A DNA stretch of 64,000 nt from Paragonimus westermani (GCA_008508345.1 QNGE01000273.1:34917-98916); one strand, 5' to 3'. Shown: positions 34,555 to 48,284, counted from the first letter of the stretch. Numbers and translations are program-made. The notes: generated from the letters alone by a model not told the origin.

Positions 34555-34625
34555 AAAGTTACAACGTAACGAGCAACTCTCGGTCCTGATGAGTCATCTT
34601 CAGACCAAGTATTGAATATGGAACT
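34555..34625 (-). repeat. PLE-style hammerhead repeat, diverged copy
   Basis: The minus strand reads GGTCTGAAGATGACTCATCA, then GGACCGAGAG and TTGCTCGTTACGTTGTAAC. The last part matches the conserved TTGCTCGTAACGTCGTG of the 9.7 kb repeat, and CTGAAGA has the form of hammerhead box 1. The GAAA box is mutated to GAGA. Confidence 0.4.
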
Positions 34626-35164
34626 GTTGGTCAAGATGGAACTTGGTGATCTCTGATACAAAAATAATCTGAGAGTAACCTGGATGCGAGACTTCATTAG
34701 TGGCATCAGATGTATATCGGGAACCGATCTTCTGTGCCGTTTGCCGTAACACTGTCCCAGTCATGCGACAATATGATCAAGTATTTGCGGCTTGGCTTAT
34801 TGATCATCACTTATGTCTAACACGCAGGAATTCCCCCAATCCAAGCATGGGCAGAGCAAGACATTTGCGTGATATCGTGCCATTTTCCGTGACTGACAGA
34901 TTCCTTTATGTGGCGTGACCTCTTGACTGCGATGGGTGAACACCCAGCCCACCCACTACTCAACATATGGTCATCTGATTGGGCATAACGTCGACAGTAT
35001 TCTAAATTTACAGCAACAAAGTCAAGGTCCATTTGTACATATCTCCTAGAGGTTATGCGAAAAAAAAATTGCTAGCGGCCTTGGTGTAACAAGCAAAACT
35101 CTTCTTCTATGAATTACAGGGGCTATTTTATTAGTTATGATGGAGTGGCTGGGAAAATTAGAAA

Positions 35165-35181
35165 TTATATATATATATATA
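35165..35181 (+). repeat. (TA)n microsatellite
   Basis: Eight TA units. Confidence 0.9.
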
Positions 35182-37429
35182 GCCCTTGATCGCCACGTGG
35201 TGTGATGGCTGTGATTTTTGTGGGTTTTGGTGTCGGTTCTGAGCCATTTTTTCCCGACATTTAAGACAGCAAATTTCTCACATATTCAGCCTGCTCAACA
35301 GAAACACACGGAATGGGAAGTTAGGAGATCTGGGTGGATGATTATTCCATTTTGTATCATTTACTTCGTCGCTCTGCCATGTATGGTGTGCTAACCCCCG
35401 TCCGATACTTTGCAGTAGTCCCAGTATTTTGCTGGCGGGCGAATAACTAACTACGCTGCTACTGATTTAGGTCTCATGTAACGTAAGTTTCTCTTTTGGG
35501 TATTGCTCACGTGGCATGCTAACAGAAAATTCGCGCCTTGTGCAGACTTCCGATGTCTTAATTGTATTAATGTTCAGCTCATTTAGTTTTGTCTTGTACC
35601 TGGTTTGTAAGAAACTGCATTTTTCAGTTGCGATCGCAGTAGGATTAAACTTCACTTTGAAATTGAGACACTCGCACGAATGTAGTTGCTTGTTAGCTTC
35701 CGTGTTAATGAGCGAATATAAGAGTGAAGAAACAATAAAATTGGGAAAATTGGGGGTAGATTGTCGTCAGATATTGCCGTGTTCTATGAAAACACTTGCC
35801 ATATTTTCTTAAGGGTTCGTCTTGTAGTCAGCTTCCAGGATTCTGCTGCTACGTAAATTAACCAACCTAGTCGAAAAATAATTAGACTTGGGTATTGGTA
35901 AAGGATTCCACGAGGTGTGATGGTCATTATTACTTCTGAACTCGAGTCCACTTTACAGCTAATTGCTGATGTTCTTAAACAGTATTTGAGCTACAAAGTA
36001 TCAGCTGTTCACTTGGAATTTAGACAAATCTGTGTTCTTTCCCCTGCTGCACGTTCACTTCCTCGACCCCTGCTGATTGCCGGTTGTTCTGAATACCAAG
36101 ACTTACCGCCTTCACACTGAACGTTTGCGGGGTCGAAGCTACATCTACAAAGGGGACACAATGACAAATAGTAACAGCTGACACATTTGGAATTGACCAG
36201 CACAATCAGGCTTGGCGGACAAGCTATCCAAGACACTTGCCACGACGAGGGTTTCCCGAGTGGGCCAAGGTGCTACCTACCTGTTTGCCCAAGAAAGAGG
36301 CAATGAGAGAACCGACACATAACCTCACATACTTCACGCTTCATTACGCACAACGTAATGACCATGTGTTTTGTGTGACACATTGTGTGCTGCACTCTTA
36401 ACATTAATGATGTGAGGACCCGGCATACTAAGTGTGACAGCGTTCTAGCATAATTTACTTCCATGAGAATAAATGAGTCCTCTCGGATTGGTTAGGTGTC
36501 GGACATTAAATTAAATGACAAGTGTACGAATATTCGTCTATACAATAAGTTCTGTAAATGACTTACTGGGGATCATTCAGTTCCACACATTCACTGTTTG
36601 ACTAGGTTTGCTGTCTGGTTGCACATTCAACGAAACTACACAATAACTCGAAGAAGGCTCGTCACTCATCATTTGGTGAGTTATACGTTGCATCTTTCTT
36701 TGACTGGTTTTCAGTTAGCCGGCCCTCTGGTGTCGTACCTTGGCGCGTTACTATGTTGTCTCATACTTGGGAGTAACACGTCAGTGGTGGGTCTGTTCAG
36801 TATCGTTAGTTATGAGAGTGACCTGAGTGTGTTTTATTGAGTTTCACGCTCTAAAACAGATGCTTATAAAGCAATTAGAAAAACTCGGTTGGTAGTGAAA
36901 ACCAGTTGATGTCAGTAGACAGGAGCTTCAAAAGGTTTGACCTCATTCGTGTTGATCGCTTCTGTCCGTCTGTTGCACATAGAAAATATTCGATACCAGG
37001 GTTTTATCGGCATCTTGGAAGGACTTAGCCTTGAATCAGACACTCTGAAGAAACGCAATCCGGACGAGCATCAGCTACATGGCTGCGAGTTGAAGGGAAC
37101 CATCTGTACCATGGGTCGTGGTAACATGTCTTTATGGTTGTGTGATGTGAGTGACCTCGAATGCACTGGCCTTCTCGGATTAACAGTTTATCAACCTACT
37201 CACATACCACCGTCGGCAAAAAGACAGCGAATAATTTGGGCTTAAATAGACTATTTCAGCTATATCTTTTTTGTTGCGCGTCAAAAAACAACCACTATCA
37301 CCTGACACCTCACCCCCTCCTTTTATCAGAAACCTGGGTGCTACTGGCCTTCCGCTCCTTTTCTTCAGGTTGCTGATGCAATGTGTGATGCGAGTTTTGT
37401 TTGATTTTCAGTCAGTCCTCAACTGTTAG

Positions 37430-37775
37430 TCTTCTTCCACATCCTCTTTAGAATGCGCTAACTACTTCTTGCCTTATGTTTCCAATATTTTTCTTCCCGG
37501 TTCAGACCTTATCACTGGAGTCTCTGTCTGTTTCCCGAGAAATGTGGGTTTCACTTTTGTACTAGCATACCGACATTTTCCGACTGGATACGAAAGCCAC
37601 ACTAACACACCTCTCTTGATATTATTCATTCTGGTTTACACCGTACACGTGGTTTGTGGGTGAAACCACAGGTGGTGTAACGCAAGCCACCTTTGATAAG
37701 TGTTATGCGCAGGCGTTGTCTGCCTTTGGTCATTGTGACAGACTAATCCGAACGGGATAGTGTCAACCAAGATAA
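37430..37775 (+). repeat. Repeat R1, copy 2
   Basis: Aligns with the second half of 10838-11460: CTGGTTTACACCGTACACGTG, GTAACGCAAGCCA, ATGCGCAGGCGT, and TTTGGTCATTGTGACAGACTA followed by ATCCGAACGGGA. It is probably a detached LINE leader. No RT is adjacent. Confidence 0.55.
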
Positions 37776-37929
37776 TAACTTATTGATGTATTCCTTCGAA
37801 AATACCCATTGAAGTCATGAGAACGACAGAGTAGCGAACAAGACTTGTTTTTTGTGTTTGATAATCAGGCTAATTACAACACAATAAATGTGAAAACTGA
37901 CTAATGTGCGTCAGAAAAACGGTCAATAT

Positions 37930-38090
37930 AGGTTAGGGAGGATGTGTTCAAATCCCTGCCGTGGCAACCATATGCACTACTGATCAGCTCTCGTGGGAGC
38001 GAAACTCGAAAGAGGCTGGCTGCACAGTCTATCTGAATGCGAACGCTGCAATCAAATGTGAGTGATGTTCAACTTGAGAATAGACCAAAT
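37930..38090 (+). repeat. Hammerhead/tRNA-like repeat, copy E
   Basis: Box B-like GTTCAAATCC at 37946-37955, hammerhead relic at 37975-38005, then the 3' body (GCACAGTCTATCTGAATGCG, GCAATCAAATGTGAGTGATG). The body at 37998-38080 is inverted at 39341-39424. Confidence 0.6.
37975..38005 (+). ncRNA. Hammerhead ribozyme relic
   Basis: GCACTA is followed by CTGATCA (box 1 with an essential G changed to C), an intact stem II (GCTCT/GGAGC) and GAAAC. The GTC cleavage site and the 3' strand of stem I are missing. Inactive. Confidence 0.6.
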
Positions 38091-38299
38091 CCCCGACTAC
38101 TCATCGGTGATCTGAAATCTCGGCTTGCACGTTTGATGAGATCAGTGATTTCGACCTGTCCTGGAAGTCCTAATCGCGGCCTTATCGATTGGAGTTAACA
38201 GGACAGTTACTCTGTCTCCTCTCGAGACGATCGGGCAACCTGATCATTGCTCACAAGCCAGAGTGGCTGAGCGTTCAGATTTGATCATCCGGTCGTGCC

Positions 38300-38405
38300 C
38301 AATGTGAGGTGAATGGCGCGGTGGTGAACACGGTTGCCTGATCATTGAATGGCCGCAGTTCAAATCCCGGCCGTGATCAGGATATGCACTACTGACGACG
38401 TGTCT
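38300..38405 (+). repeat. Hammerhead/tRNA-like repeat, copy F (truncated)
   Basis: Box A-like TGGCGCGGTGGTGAACACGG near 38314 and box B AGTTCAAATCC at 38357-38367 are 43 bases apart, the spacing of a type 2 polymerase III promoter. The hammerhead starts with CTGACGA at 38392-38398 but stops after that box. It sits just before the inverted PLE fragment. Confidence 0.6.
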
Positions 38406-38457
38406 GATGTCAGTTACGCGATCACTGCTCCAAATCGTAGGCTTGATTGATTCTGGG

Positions 38458-38660
38458 TCAGAGAAGTTTAAATATCCGCACGAACTTCTTCTGAGCACAG
38501 AGGTCAGGGTTGCGCAATCGGATGTTGATGGCTTCGGCTGTGGTCACTATTTGGAATCTCACCATTTTTGATCGTTCCTTGGCACTCGTTAGACTGATAG
38601 AATGATTGGAGTCGGTCAAGTGAGCGACAATCGCGCTTGAAACCGTTTTAATCACATTAC
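38458..38660 (-). pseudogene. PLE C-terminal fragment, inverted
   Basis: The minus strand encodes TVSSAIVAHLTDSNHSIS, then TTAEAINIRLRNPDLCAQKK and a stop after FKLL (about 38467), the C-terminal end of a Penelope-like polyprotein downstream of the GIY-YIG domain. Its first 55 bases (38653-38599) duplicate 39287-39341 in reverse complement with two mismatches. It therefore supplies, inverted and upstream, exactly the end missing from the sense fragment. Confidence 0.7.
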
Positions 38661-39343
38661 TCCGCTCATAGCAGTGTTAAATTCACCAAGGAGTCAGAGA
38701 AGAATGGTGAAGTAAACTTTTTGGATGTCGGTATAGTAAGAAGGGAAGATGGTTCAATCCGACGAACTGTGTACAAAAAACAGGCTTGGAGTGGCCAGTA
38801 CATTCACTTCGACAGTTTTGTTCCGCTAAATCAAAGGCGAAACCTCATACGATGCCTGACGGGTACAGCGTTAAAGATATGCTCCTCTAACACTTTACAA
38901 ACTGAGCTAGACTTTCTACAAGAAGTGTTCATGCAGAATGGCTACCCAATACGTTTCATTCAGAAGACGATGCAGGCGGTAGAGTTGAAACTTAAGCCAA
39001 CCTCTGTGAATAAGAAACTTGCGTCTGTTAGTCTTCCTTTCAAGGGAGATCCCATGGCCGAAATTATCTCCAAAAAGCTAAGAAAGTCAGTCGAAACAAC
39101 CTGCCTTGACGCTCAATTGTGTATCAGTTTCCGTTCAACACCCGTTATTATGTCACAACTCAAAGACAAACTTCCATGTTTTACAACTAATTATTGTGTG
39201 TACTCATTTGTTTGCTCGTGTCGTGCTACAAAGCGATTGTCGGACAGAGTACTTGAACATCATCCTGCGTGGTTGAACAGTGGTGTGACTAAAACGGTTT
39301 CAAGCGCGATTGTTGCTCACTTGACCGACTCCAATCATTCTCA
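38661..39343 (+). pseudogene. Penelope-like element RT end plus broken GIY-YIG
   Basis: The frame is open from about 38661 (SVKFTKESEKNGEVNFLDV) through VRREDGSIRRTVYKKQAW, GQYIHFDSF, LPFKGDPMAEIISKKL and LKDKLPCFTTNYCVYSFVCS to EHHPAWLNSG and SAIVAHLTDSNHS. This is the RT thumb region and linker of a Penelope-like element followed by its GIY-YIG endonuclease. The catalytic RT palm is absent (5' truncation). In the endonuclease, CSCRATKRLSDRV runs straight from the first strand to the helix, so the YIG-containing segment normally between them is deleted and the nuclease must be dead. After 39341 the frame enters foreign inverted repeat sequence. Confidence 0.75.
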
Positions 39344-39424
39344 AATTGAACACCACTCATATTTGATCGCAGCCTTTGCATTCAGATAGACTTTCCAGTC
39401 AGCCTCTTTTCGAAAGAGGCAGTC
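39341..39424 (-). repeat. Inverted 3' body of hammerhead repeat (copy G)
   Basis: Reverse complement of about 37996-38080. It includes a perfect hairpin GCCTCTTT-TCG-AAAGAGGC at 39402-39420. It replaces the lost C-terminus of the sense PLE fragment. Confidence 0.65.
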
Positions 39425-42400
39425 AGAGCGAAAAATAAAACCTCAATGACTTAAAAAGTGTTCATCGGCAACGACGATCATAAGCCGGATGTCTGATCAG
39501 ATAAGATCTTCTGTTTACAACGAGAGAGGCTAATGTTACGATCCCCGAGTCGGACTGTTCCTATCCGACTGATCCAAACAAGGAAGAAACGGGTCGGGAA
39601 ATGTTGGTCTGATGGTGAAGTCATAAGCACCATTTCGAACAGTTTTAGCCATATCCCTTGCAAACTGCAACTAGTGAAGGACTGTTCTCAACCATGCAGA
39701 CGGGAGACAAACAGGCCACTCACTGTGGTCGGAAGTATTCAGGGGTAAACTACTTGCGTTAGATCAATTGGCCAGATCACATAGACCAATCATCAGGACG
39801 ACGTCCTAAGACATCTTTAAGGTTGAACTGCGAAGACGCATCAGCTACGTTACAAAGACGGTTCATCGACGGCATGCACAGATATTACATAACACAAATT
39901 TTACCCGGGGTAAAAACTTGGTGGAGGTTAGTTGGGCAGGTAAGTGATCACTTAATTATGTCAGCTGGAAGTAATTTACAAAAGAACCGCCGGGGAAAGT
40001 TACGAAAGCACGAATGCATTTCTCATCGTCTTCTCTGTCCGATGCAGCAGGTTCATTAGACGCACTATTACTGTGCACAACCAGGTATGTACTCTCAAAG
40101 ATGACTTTAGAAAATAATCTGAAGCTACTAAAGAGAAAGCTATGTTAAAACAACTATTATCGCAAACGCTGTGGTTAGATGCATTTCCACAAGGAAGTTT
40201 CGTAGTGCTGTACAGAGGAAGATCAATATACAGCTACGAGATCATAACGACACATATGACAAGCTATCTTGAATTAGGCTTCAAACGAAGCATGGATATT
40301 GATAAGAACAGCACCGTGGCGCATGCCAGTATTAATCCTCCCCCCAGTCAGTCAATATATCTAGTTATTCGCCAGAAGCAAATGTGACATGTGGCGAAGA
40401 TTATGCAAAAGCTTCATCCTTTCCTTTTCATCCGGGTCAGTACACACTAATCTCATCAGTGTAACAAATACAGAGAAGTATAAAAAAAACCATAGTTCTA
40501 CGACGTTCGACTCATCTGTGTGCACCAGAAAAAACGAGATTGCCACACTTACTTTGTGTTGTTCCAATGGCAGCAAACAGTTCACCCTACATCTGGTCCA
40601 ACGAATTGTTGTGCTGATCAAAACGACACGTGCACCGTCAGATGCAAATGCTGAAGACCAGTGGGTGACTTCAATATAAGTTCAGCTCTCTTTTCCATTA
40701 ATCATCATCGTATGCGCCCTGTTCCAAACAGTTCACACACAGAAATGATGATGTAACACTATGGGTTCCGCGTCGCCTTGTTCCAGCATCTGGAAATTCA
40801 TTAGCAAACAGGCGCCGCATCGTGCTCAAATCTATCTGTGAAAGGACGTCCATAGAGAAGCGGAACTAGCAGCAACTGAACTGACACATTTAAACGCCAA
40901 GTACAATGTTCATTTGTACGGTTGTGGACAATTGGAAATTGAAGTGTTTTCAACCGGATAGATTGGCTGGTGCTAAACTGTACCTTAGAACATTTTCCAC
41001 ATTTGATGGGATGTATACCAAAATGACGGCGTCAAATACCAAATCGGTTTGATATCACAACAGAAGCTTGACTTTAATGATCTCTAGACGTCCAGGTCAG
41101 ACCAGAAAGATTCTAATCAATATTCCTGTTGAGCACCACATGAAATCGAATGAAACTTTCAACCCTACCCATGCCAACTATTCGCAAGAACGAGTTGCAG
41201 ACCTTCTGCTACCTGACTCTGAAACAAAAACGTACCTCAAGTTAGTGTAACGTAGGTAAACCATCGATAAAATGGGATATTATCAAGTGTTAGTTTGTCG
41301 CTTGTTTGTGTGTGGGCTGGAGGGCTGGAAGAGTGGCAATGTTGTGTAAGCACTGGATTGGGTAAGTGTACCTCGTTTTCGTCCAGTCAATACGGTTGTC
41401 ATGTTGGTCAGTGTACATTGGACTAAATGTAACTGTTCATTCAGACGTAGTTAGGACGCTTCCTTTGACGTAGTTTGTACCAGATTGATAACGTGAACGC
41501 AAAGTAAAGAAGTACACAGCTTAAGTAATAGTTAACGAACAGTAGAAGTAACGCCAAACAACAAAGAACAAAATTTCTTTGGAGAGAAGCCTGCTATCAT
41601 GCTAGTGAATAGATGGCAAGCCGTATTTCCTTACAGCATTTAAGTTAAACTCGGTGCTTATTTAATCACCGAGGCATGACTTCCTATACAAAGCCGACAT
41701 ACAATGCGCAACATCTTTGAATCCCTCAGATGAAAGGCACCACACAAAGTACCCAAAACCTTACGCAATCCGATACAAAGATATATTTATGCTCAAGGTT
41801 CATTGTGGTAGCTGAACATGTCACAATCATTCTAGCTTATCAGCGTCAAGCAGAATTTCGCTTGAAAAGAAAACAGTCTTCATTTCTTCAACATTTTAGG
41901 TTCTCTCCTCTCATCTGTTTTCCCATTAATAACTCCTTGTATCCTCAAATCTCTTCTCAAAGGGCCAAGTCACTTACTTTGAGTAATACAAATTCATATC
42001 GAATAGATGAACATGAAACGTCAAAGCCAATGCTAAAATAAACGAACTATCAGTTGAGTCGCGTAGTTGTGAACAAACGGTGATGCTTCAAGCGGTTTGC
42101 CATGTTAATGCCAAATATATGGCAACAGATTAAATGAACTCAAATGGAAAACACCATTCACTTAAGCGTCAATCCTTTACGTTCGTTAATTATGGGGAAA
42201 GATGATAGAACATAAATACTGTCGATTACTTCAGTTTTTTTAGGTTAGGATAAAGGATTGAGTGAATTTCTTGGCTGGCGGGATAATATCAACTGACAAA
42301 TCAGTAGACGCAACGCTTCAGTTTGGCACGGCAAATAGGATCATTTGGGTTGGCTGGCAATAGGTTGCTAACCCTTGGCACCCAAAGGTAGCTAGGTGAA

Positions 42401-45400
42401 GACCTGACTATTGCTGTGGCCAGCGAGGGGGTATTCAAACCCGCTGCCATGATTATGTGTCCAGTGAAGATTATTAGCCCCAACATTCCACTGGCTACAT
42501 GTGGTGAGGTGTTACCTATGGTGGAGGGTGGACATTTCTGTGATCCACTCAAAACCACACATCGTAATCATACTGACAACGTAGTAAACAATGCTTAATT
42601 TTCATTTGCAACCATCCGACTACGTACAACGTAACTAATAAAAAAATAACCAGAGTGGTTATAGACCGGTACATAAAGTGGCAGAGACGATACAACAGAC
42701 GAGAACGAAAATTGGGAGCTTTGCCCTCCAAAAAAGGCAAGATATGAAGAGGAAAGATTGTCATATCAGTGCACACAGAACTTTACAACACGAGTCCCAC
42801 CGATCTCTGTTCTTCGCCGTATGCGATAGCGTCCTCATCCAAGGGTGTTCATTTATTTGCAGATTAGTCCAGTAACCCGAAATACCCTACTGAGGACAAC
42901 TTCAGCGTGCGTACTTTCAAGCCATGAACCCGAATCGTACGCGAGTCATCACAATACCGCTTCCAGCTTAACCAGTCACTCGTACACAAAACGCGGAGGA
43001 GGGGAACGGTGAGTTAATGCTCATGCGATGTACGCAATTCAACGAAGTAGACCATTGTGTTTAATAGTCGATACAGGTTGTCCATCCTAAAGACAAGTCG
43101 GCGATTTTCGCAGTTGCTGTCACAGTATTCCCATCATACGGCTCCTATTAGTTGGCTAAAAACTTGTAACTTATAAGCACTATTCGATAGTTTGGACAGA
43201 AGGAAAATTTAATTAATTTACTTGAAAGACATACGAAAGCATGTCAAAAGTTCCAGTGGGTTGTCTATCACAAGTCACGCTCAGTTGTTTGGCACAGACT
43301 GTCTATGATTTTCAAAGCCTCGTGGATCTGTTCAAGTAGGGTAGAAATCAGAAGACGGTGGGGCCTAAAAAACTAGTGAAGTATTTTTTCGTTGTAACTC
43401 AGCACTGATGAACTCTTTGTAACTCATATCTTTTTATCGATAAGCTGTGTTTCAAAACTAGAACCTCATGTTATAGATGTATAGTGAACTTGTATGTCTT
43501 AATTAGTCTGCCAGTTTGGTTAAATGTGTGTTTTGATATGAAATAAAATCACATAAAGTCCACTGTCACTCACACTTAGTAGACTTTCAGCCAATGCAAC
43601 ACAAACGGTCTTTGTTGACTCAGAGCCAAGCTTGTTTGTTTACCTGAAACTTCGAATAAGGTAATCGAACTAATGACAATAACACTATTGAATGTCCACT
43701 GAAATTTATTTAATATTGCAAAACCACTTCTGATCCATCATTGGACTCACATATCGCACCAAAAATTTGCACCTATTAAACTGCCCCTCCGAGGTCTTGT
43801 GGTCTCCGTACTGTCTTGCTGGTATTTAATTGCTGAAATCAAAATGAAGGCACTACGATCCTTCTGTCTCCTAATTTGTCCCCTAGTCACCACAGGATCG
43901 GTGGTTCTGCTACCTACTAAGCTTACTGAGCTAATTCTCAATCCAGTTTAAACTGTTACCTGGGAAGAAACAGAAGAATCTTGACCATTCATATGGCAGA
44001 GATTGAACGGAAGCGTTTGCTACGGACGGCTTGTCAGTGTAATCAGTAGCTCGCCGCTTATTCAAAAGCGGATCGATCTGACTGTTTTGAGGTTCTATTG
44101 CGTAGTCAAAGCTCATAGTTGCGGAAGTCATTCGAGACTGTGCTGACCAGGTGTCTAATAGAGAGCTTGTGCGTTCAAAAGCGATTTACAGTAACGTTGA
44201 AGATGCCATGATTCATATGGTTTATTTTTCTATCTGGTTTCTCGTTTCGGTTTTAGTAGTAGTTGCACACTACTTTGTTCATCACACAGTGGACGTTCGT
44301 GGTTCATAAGAGTGCAAATTATCACCCTCCAGCTTCCCGGTTCTAATTTGTGTTTCAAAGTGGACTGTGAGATTTAACAGTTTCAACTGTTTATTACATG
44401 TCACGAGGAATGGATGGAAAAGCCTTCTGGAGCCTCTGGTGGTAACGGCTCTTCCCATGTCGACGATACATTACCTCTGTCAAGTTTTACTCTCCCTTCT
44501 AACAGCTTCCAAGCAAGCAGAATTGTGAATTGAAATAAACCAGCTATAGTATTCAAGGCGTCAGTCAGTTTGAGTGATTACGTAGAGACCCGATGATTGC
44601 CAGCTGAACGGCCAGTACTATCACAACAGAACTTGTCACACTGAAACATCAAGTAGCGTACACATAATAAGTGAATTACACTAACGTTTGACAGATGAAA
44701 TGCTGGATCACTGACAAGCATCATCTGGTAACTGTTGAGCGCTTGTGCTTTCCTAGTTGGAACAAGTCAAATTGTGTTGAACGACGAAGTGTTCCCCCAC
44801 AGAAACGTACAACGAACCTGACAAACGTCACTATGCGGTCGATATTCACATAGGTGCTCCAGGTTGACATGCAGTATTGGAAATAGCTACACGATCGATA
44901 GCTGACAGCACTGTGGGCAATACTTGTTCAACAACGATTTCACTATTAGGTTTGCTGGGCGGTTCATTGGTGTCTACTGAACACCAAAACTCGTACTGGC
45001 TAGAGATAGACGGTTATCAATACCAGGCTGTAACAAATAACCACTGAGCGTTCAAGCGTCTAACCAACGTCACAAGATCCATCAGCCGCATGGTATGCGA
45101 GGGGTTAATGAGTTTGTGATAACAGTAAACTCTACCCACTGCAGGTTAAGATGACTTTGTATCAGTTGAGTGAGTTTTCCTATCCAATATCACGTCAAAC
45201 TGACTAAGGAAATATCTTTTGATTAGTTATCTAAATGTTTCTGTCGAAACATTTTAAACTGGAAGAGGTGTAGATCGACGATAACTAAAGAGCTTACAGA
45301 CTGCGTTATCAGACGAAACTTACAGGGCATTCAATCCGTATTTAAACACCTTATAGAATGTTAATTTTGGAGTGGACAGAGTTGTCAGTCAACCAGTCGC

Positions 45401-48280
45401 AACATCATTTGTCGCCGATTCACTCAAACACTGAAAATGAACAATGCCCACTATACAGCTGTTTAGTTAATTTTTTTAAAATTAAAAACCTTCACTTTAT
45501 AATTACCAATAACTTATCCGTATTTTAGTCATTAGCTGTACTTGGTAGGAAACACGAAATAATTACATGCTAGCCGATTTCATCAAGTGGGAAATACAGT
45601 CGACAGATGTGGCAATATAATATCGTACTGGCAGTATAAGATAAAAGCTCAGTTGTACTTGCTCAGGAACAAACACTTAATCGTCTAAAGGTAGAATTAT
45701 CATTTCGTCACCTGGTATTCATTTAAACGATGACCACTATTCATTGATTGTATTCTAATAGTAACTTCCAGATTTCGAATGTTAACTCAAACAGGGAAGT
45801 AGTTTCAGTTTGATAAGTACTGATTTTTGAGATATCGACTAGAGTGAAAAAGATCGATAACGTTTCCTGCTATTAGAATGTTAAATTTTACAATCTGTTA
45901 TCAACCTTGCAAAAGTATCGTTCATACTGGCTACAGAAAATGAAATTGGTTTTAACAATCGCACTGTTGGCCAGCGCGACGTAACCGTCTTGATTGAACA
46001 GAAAGGAGAAATGGTTATACAACTGAACACATAGGAAAACCGTGATCTTGCCTACCTTTGGCCAACAGCAGTCATGGCCATTCGCCTGACCCGGCTTGAT
46101 AAGATTAAGCTATTCCTACCGACAGTTTTCACACGTGGAACTGATATTAGATAAGTGTTGTCGTTATAAACTTGTACGCTGACCGACGTAGTCTAATCGA
46201 CCAAGTGTTGTATACACATTCGACTGTACACCTCAGATGCATTATTGTAGACCTACGTCTTTTGACAACAGCATGCAAATACTGCTATAGTCTTGTCCGG
46301 GTTTCCCTTGCCAGTTTTCAGTGGACTTCTAAGTCCATTGGTAAAAGTCCTTCATACCTTAGCTGGTCTTGTGTGTTCTAAATACTCTTTATGTTTGATT
46401 CGACGAGGTTCACAAACCGAACGTTGCAAGGTGGATCTCAGCATGAGAATAAAAGCAAGCGTATCAAAGTTGTTGCAATTATGTATTGGGATAGGCCAGT
46501 CACTGTTTGATCTCCTGGTTTTAATTAATTTAAAGCTATTCATACTACACATTCGACATTATGACCATATGTGAGTTACTAATACTCCTACAGTATGACA
46601 CCGAACACAGATAATGTGGGTCTGATTCTCCCCTGCTAGCTGGTTTACTGGAGTCTGTGGCAGCTCTCACCAGGCTTTCGACTGACTAAGTTATTACCCG
46701 TTTACGAATGTCGTTAGTAGACTGTTGCTAATAAACTGCCTTAATTGTGTTTACAACTGAGGTTTGCTAGTAAACCAATATGGTTTCATCACCAAATGAC
46801 AACAACACATTTTACAAATATCAATGTTCTGATGAGAGACTGTTTCCACATATAAACTGGCCGTAACTTAGTCGTAAACAACCTTCATAATAATGCTGAT
46901 AACTCTCAATTATTGTTCCCTACTTAAGCATGATATCAAATATATGAAATTAGTGCATGCAATAAGAAAAGCCAAAACACAGCTAACGTCACGTTAAAGG
47001 TCAGTCAGTTTACGTAAATTCCCGGGTTATTTAGTAAAGTGAACAAACGGCTATTCTTTATCATCCTCGCTGATTCCGAAACGAGAGCAGTATGCTGTTG
47101 TGTGATGACGGTACTTCATAGGGAATGTCGGTTAGTATATGGTTCCTTGTGAAGGAAACACTGTAAAAGTGCTCGATCACCAAAACAGGAACCAGCTTTA
47201 TTTTCGTCCAGTGAATGACCTGCTAATCCGGGAAGTATTTCGTCGGCCGTGATATTCCGAAATAACCATTCCGTTTGGGTAGGGTGTACATCATAATTAT
47301 CAACTTGTCCTCCTCAACCATGAAATCCTAAATCAATTCCCTCCAACCTACTTTGCGTTGACTGGTTCGTCTTTTTTTTCCTAACTCACTGAAAGTCTGT
47401 AACCTAAGTGTTGCTACTAACTTGGCTTTCCGATAATGTTACTTTACTACGATCTGTTTGCTTAAAACATCAGCTGTAACTCAAACCGTACGTTAGAAGT
47501 ATAAAGCGGTTGACTGTGTCAGAATAAACGGTTAGTGAGTTCGCGCTACTTACAGATGTCATCTCCCTGTAACTCAGGCGTGTTAAATCAAAACCGGTGA
47601 GGTTAGATAATGAGGCCTTATTGGTCCGACCTGTGCTCTTAAAACGACTAGAAACGGTCGTTTAATTGGTGTATTCAGTGTCACGTCGCATACATTTATC
47701 TGGCTTCGTAGGATCAAAATATCCTTTGTGTACCTTTTGAGGCTGCTATATTCAACCACAATGAATATATTCTGGGCTCATCTCCTTTTGTTGGGTAAGC
47801 CATGCATTTTAGAAAGTTCTTCATAATCTTCTAGCTTCAACATTACTTGGACCAGTTTCAAGACAGTGCAGTCGATTCTTAGTCGACATCATTGATTGAG
47901 ACATGCATAAACTGGTACACGTTAACCCACTGGTAATTTCACATCACACTACATCAGGGGCTATCGTCGCAGCGTTTGATCTCCCCGGCTTCCGTCTGTA
48001 AATTCTTGTGCATCTGCCATAAAGTTCCAGAGCGGATGAAAGTTTAAGATTTTAGATGAGACCCAATTGAGAACAATCAGGGCTTTGGGTGGAACTACGC
48101 TTCTTTGCCGCTTTAGAAGCAGCGTGACTGGTAACTATGGCCATAGAAACGACTGCTATCTAATCGTGCAACATTCCGACTTCAACATAGCTGCCTCCTG
48201 CCATTTGAACCGACCATTAGGTCTTGCTCAAACCTAGCAAGATCATGTTGCAGCTACAAAGGAACATCTAACAAATAGTT
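39425..48280. other. Gene-poor stretch, little recognised
   Basis: No domain-bearing frame on either strand. At 42400-42445 the minus strand shows a box B-like GGTTTGAATACC, a possible SINE trace that I cannot extend. Open frames at 40389-40679, 41730-42041 and 46172-46574 have no recognisable content. Confidence 0.45.
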
Positions 48281-48284
48281 GACG

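Larger units (their letters stand above)
33481..37420. other. Mostly unrecognised; one PLE-style repeat copy
   Basis: Apart from 34555-34625 and the TA microsatellite at 35165-35181, I see only short frames without domains. Confidence 0.45.

Noticed and set aside
43380..43430. CTGATGAAC near a conserved-looking GTAAC context
   Set aside because: Single short match with no stems; expected by chance.
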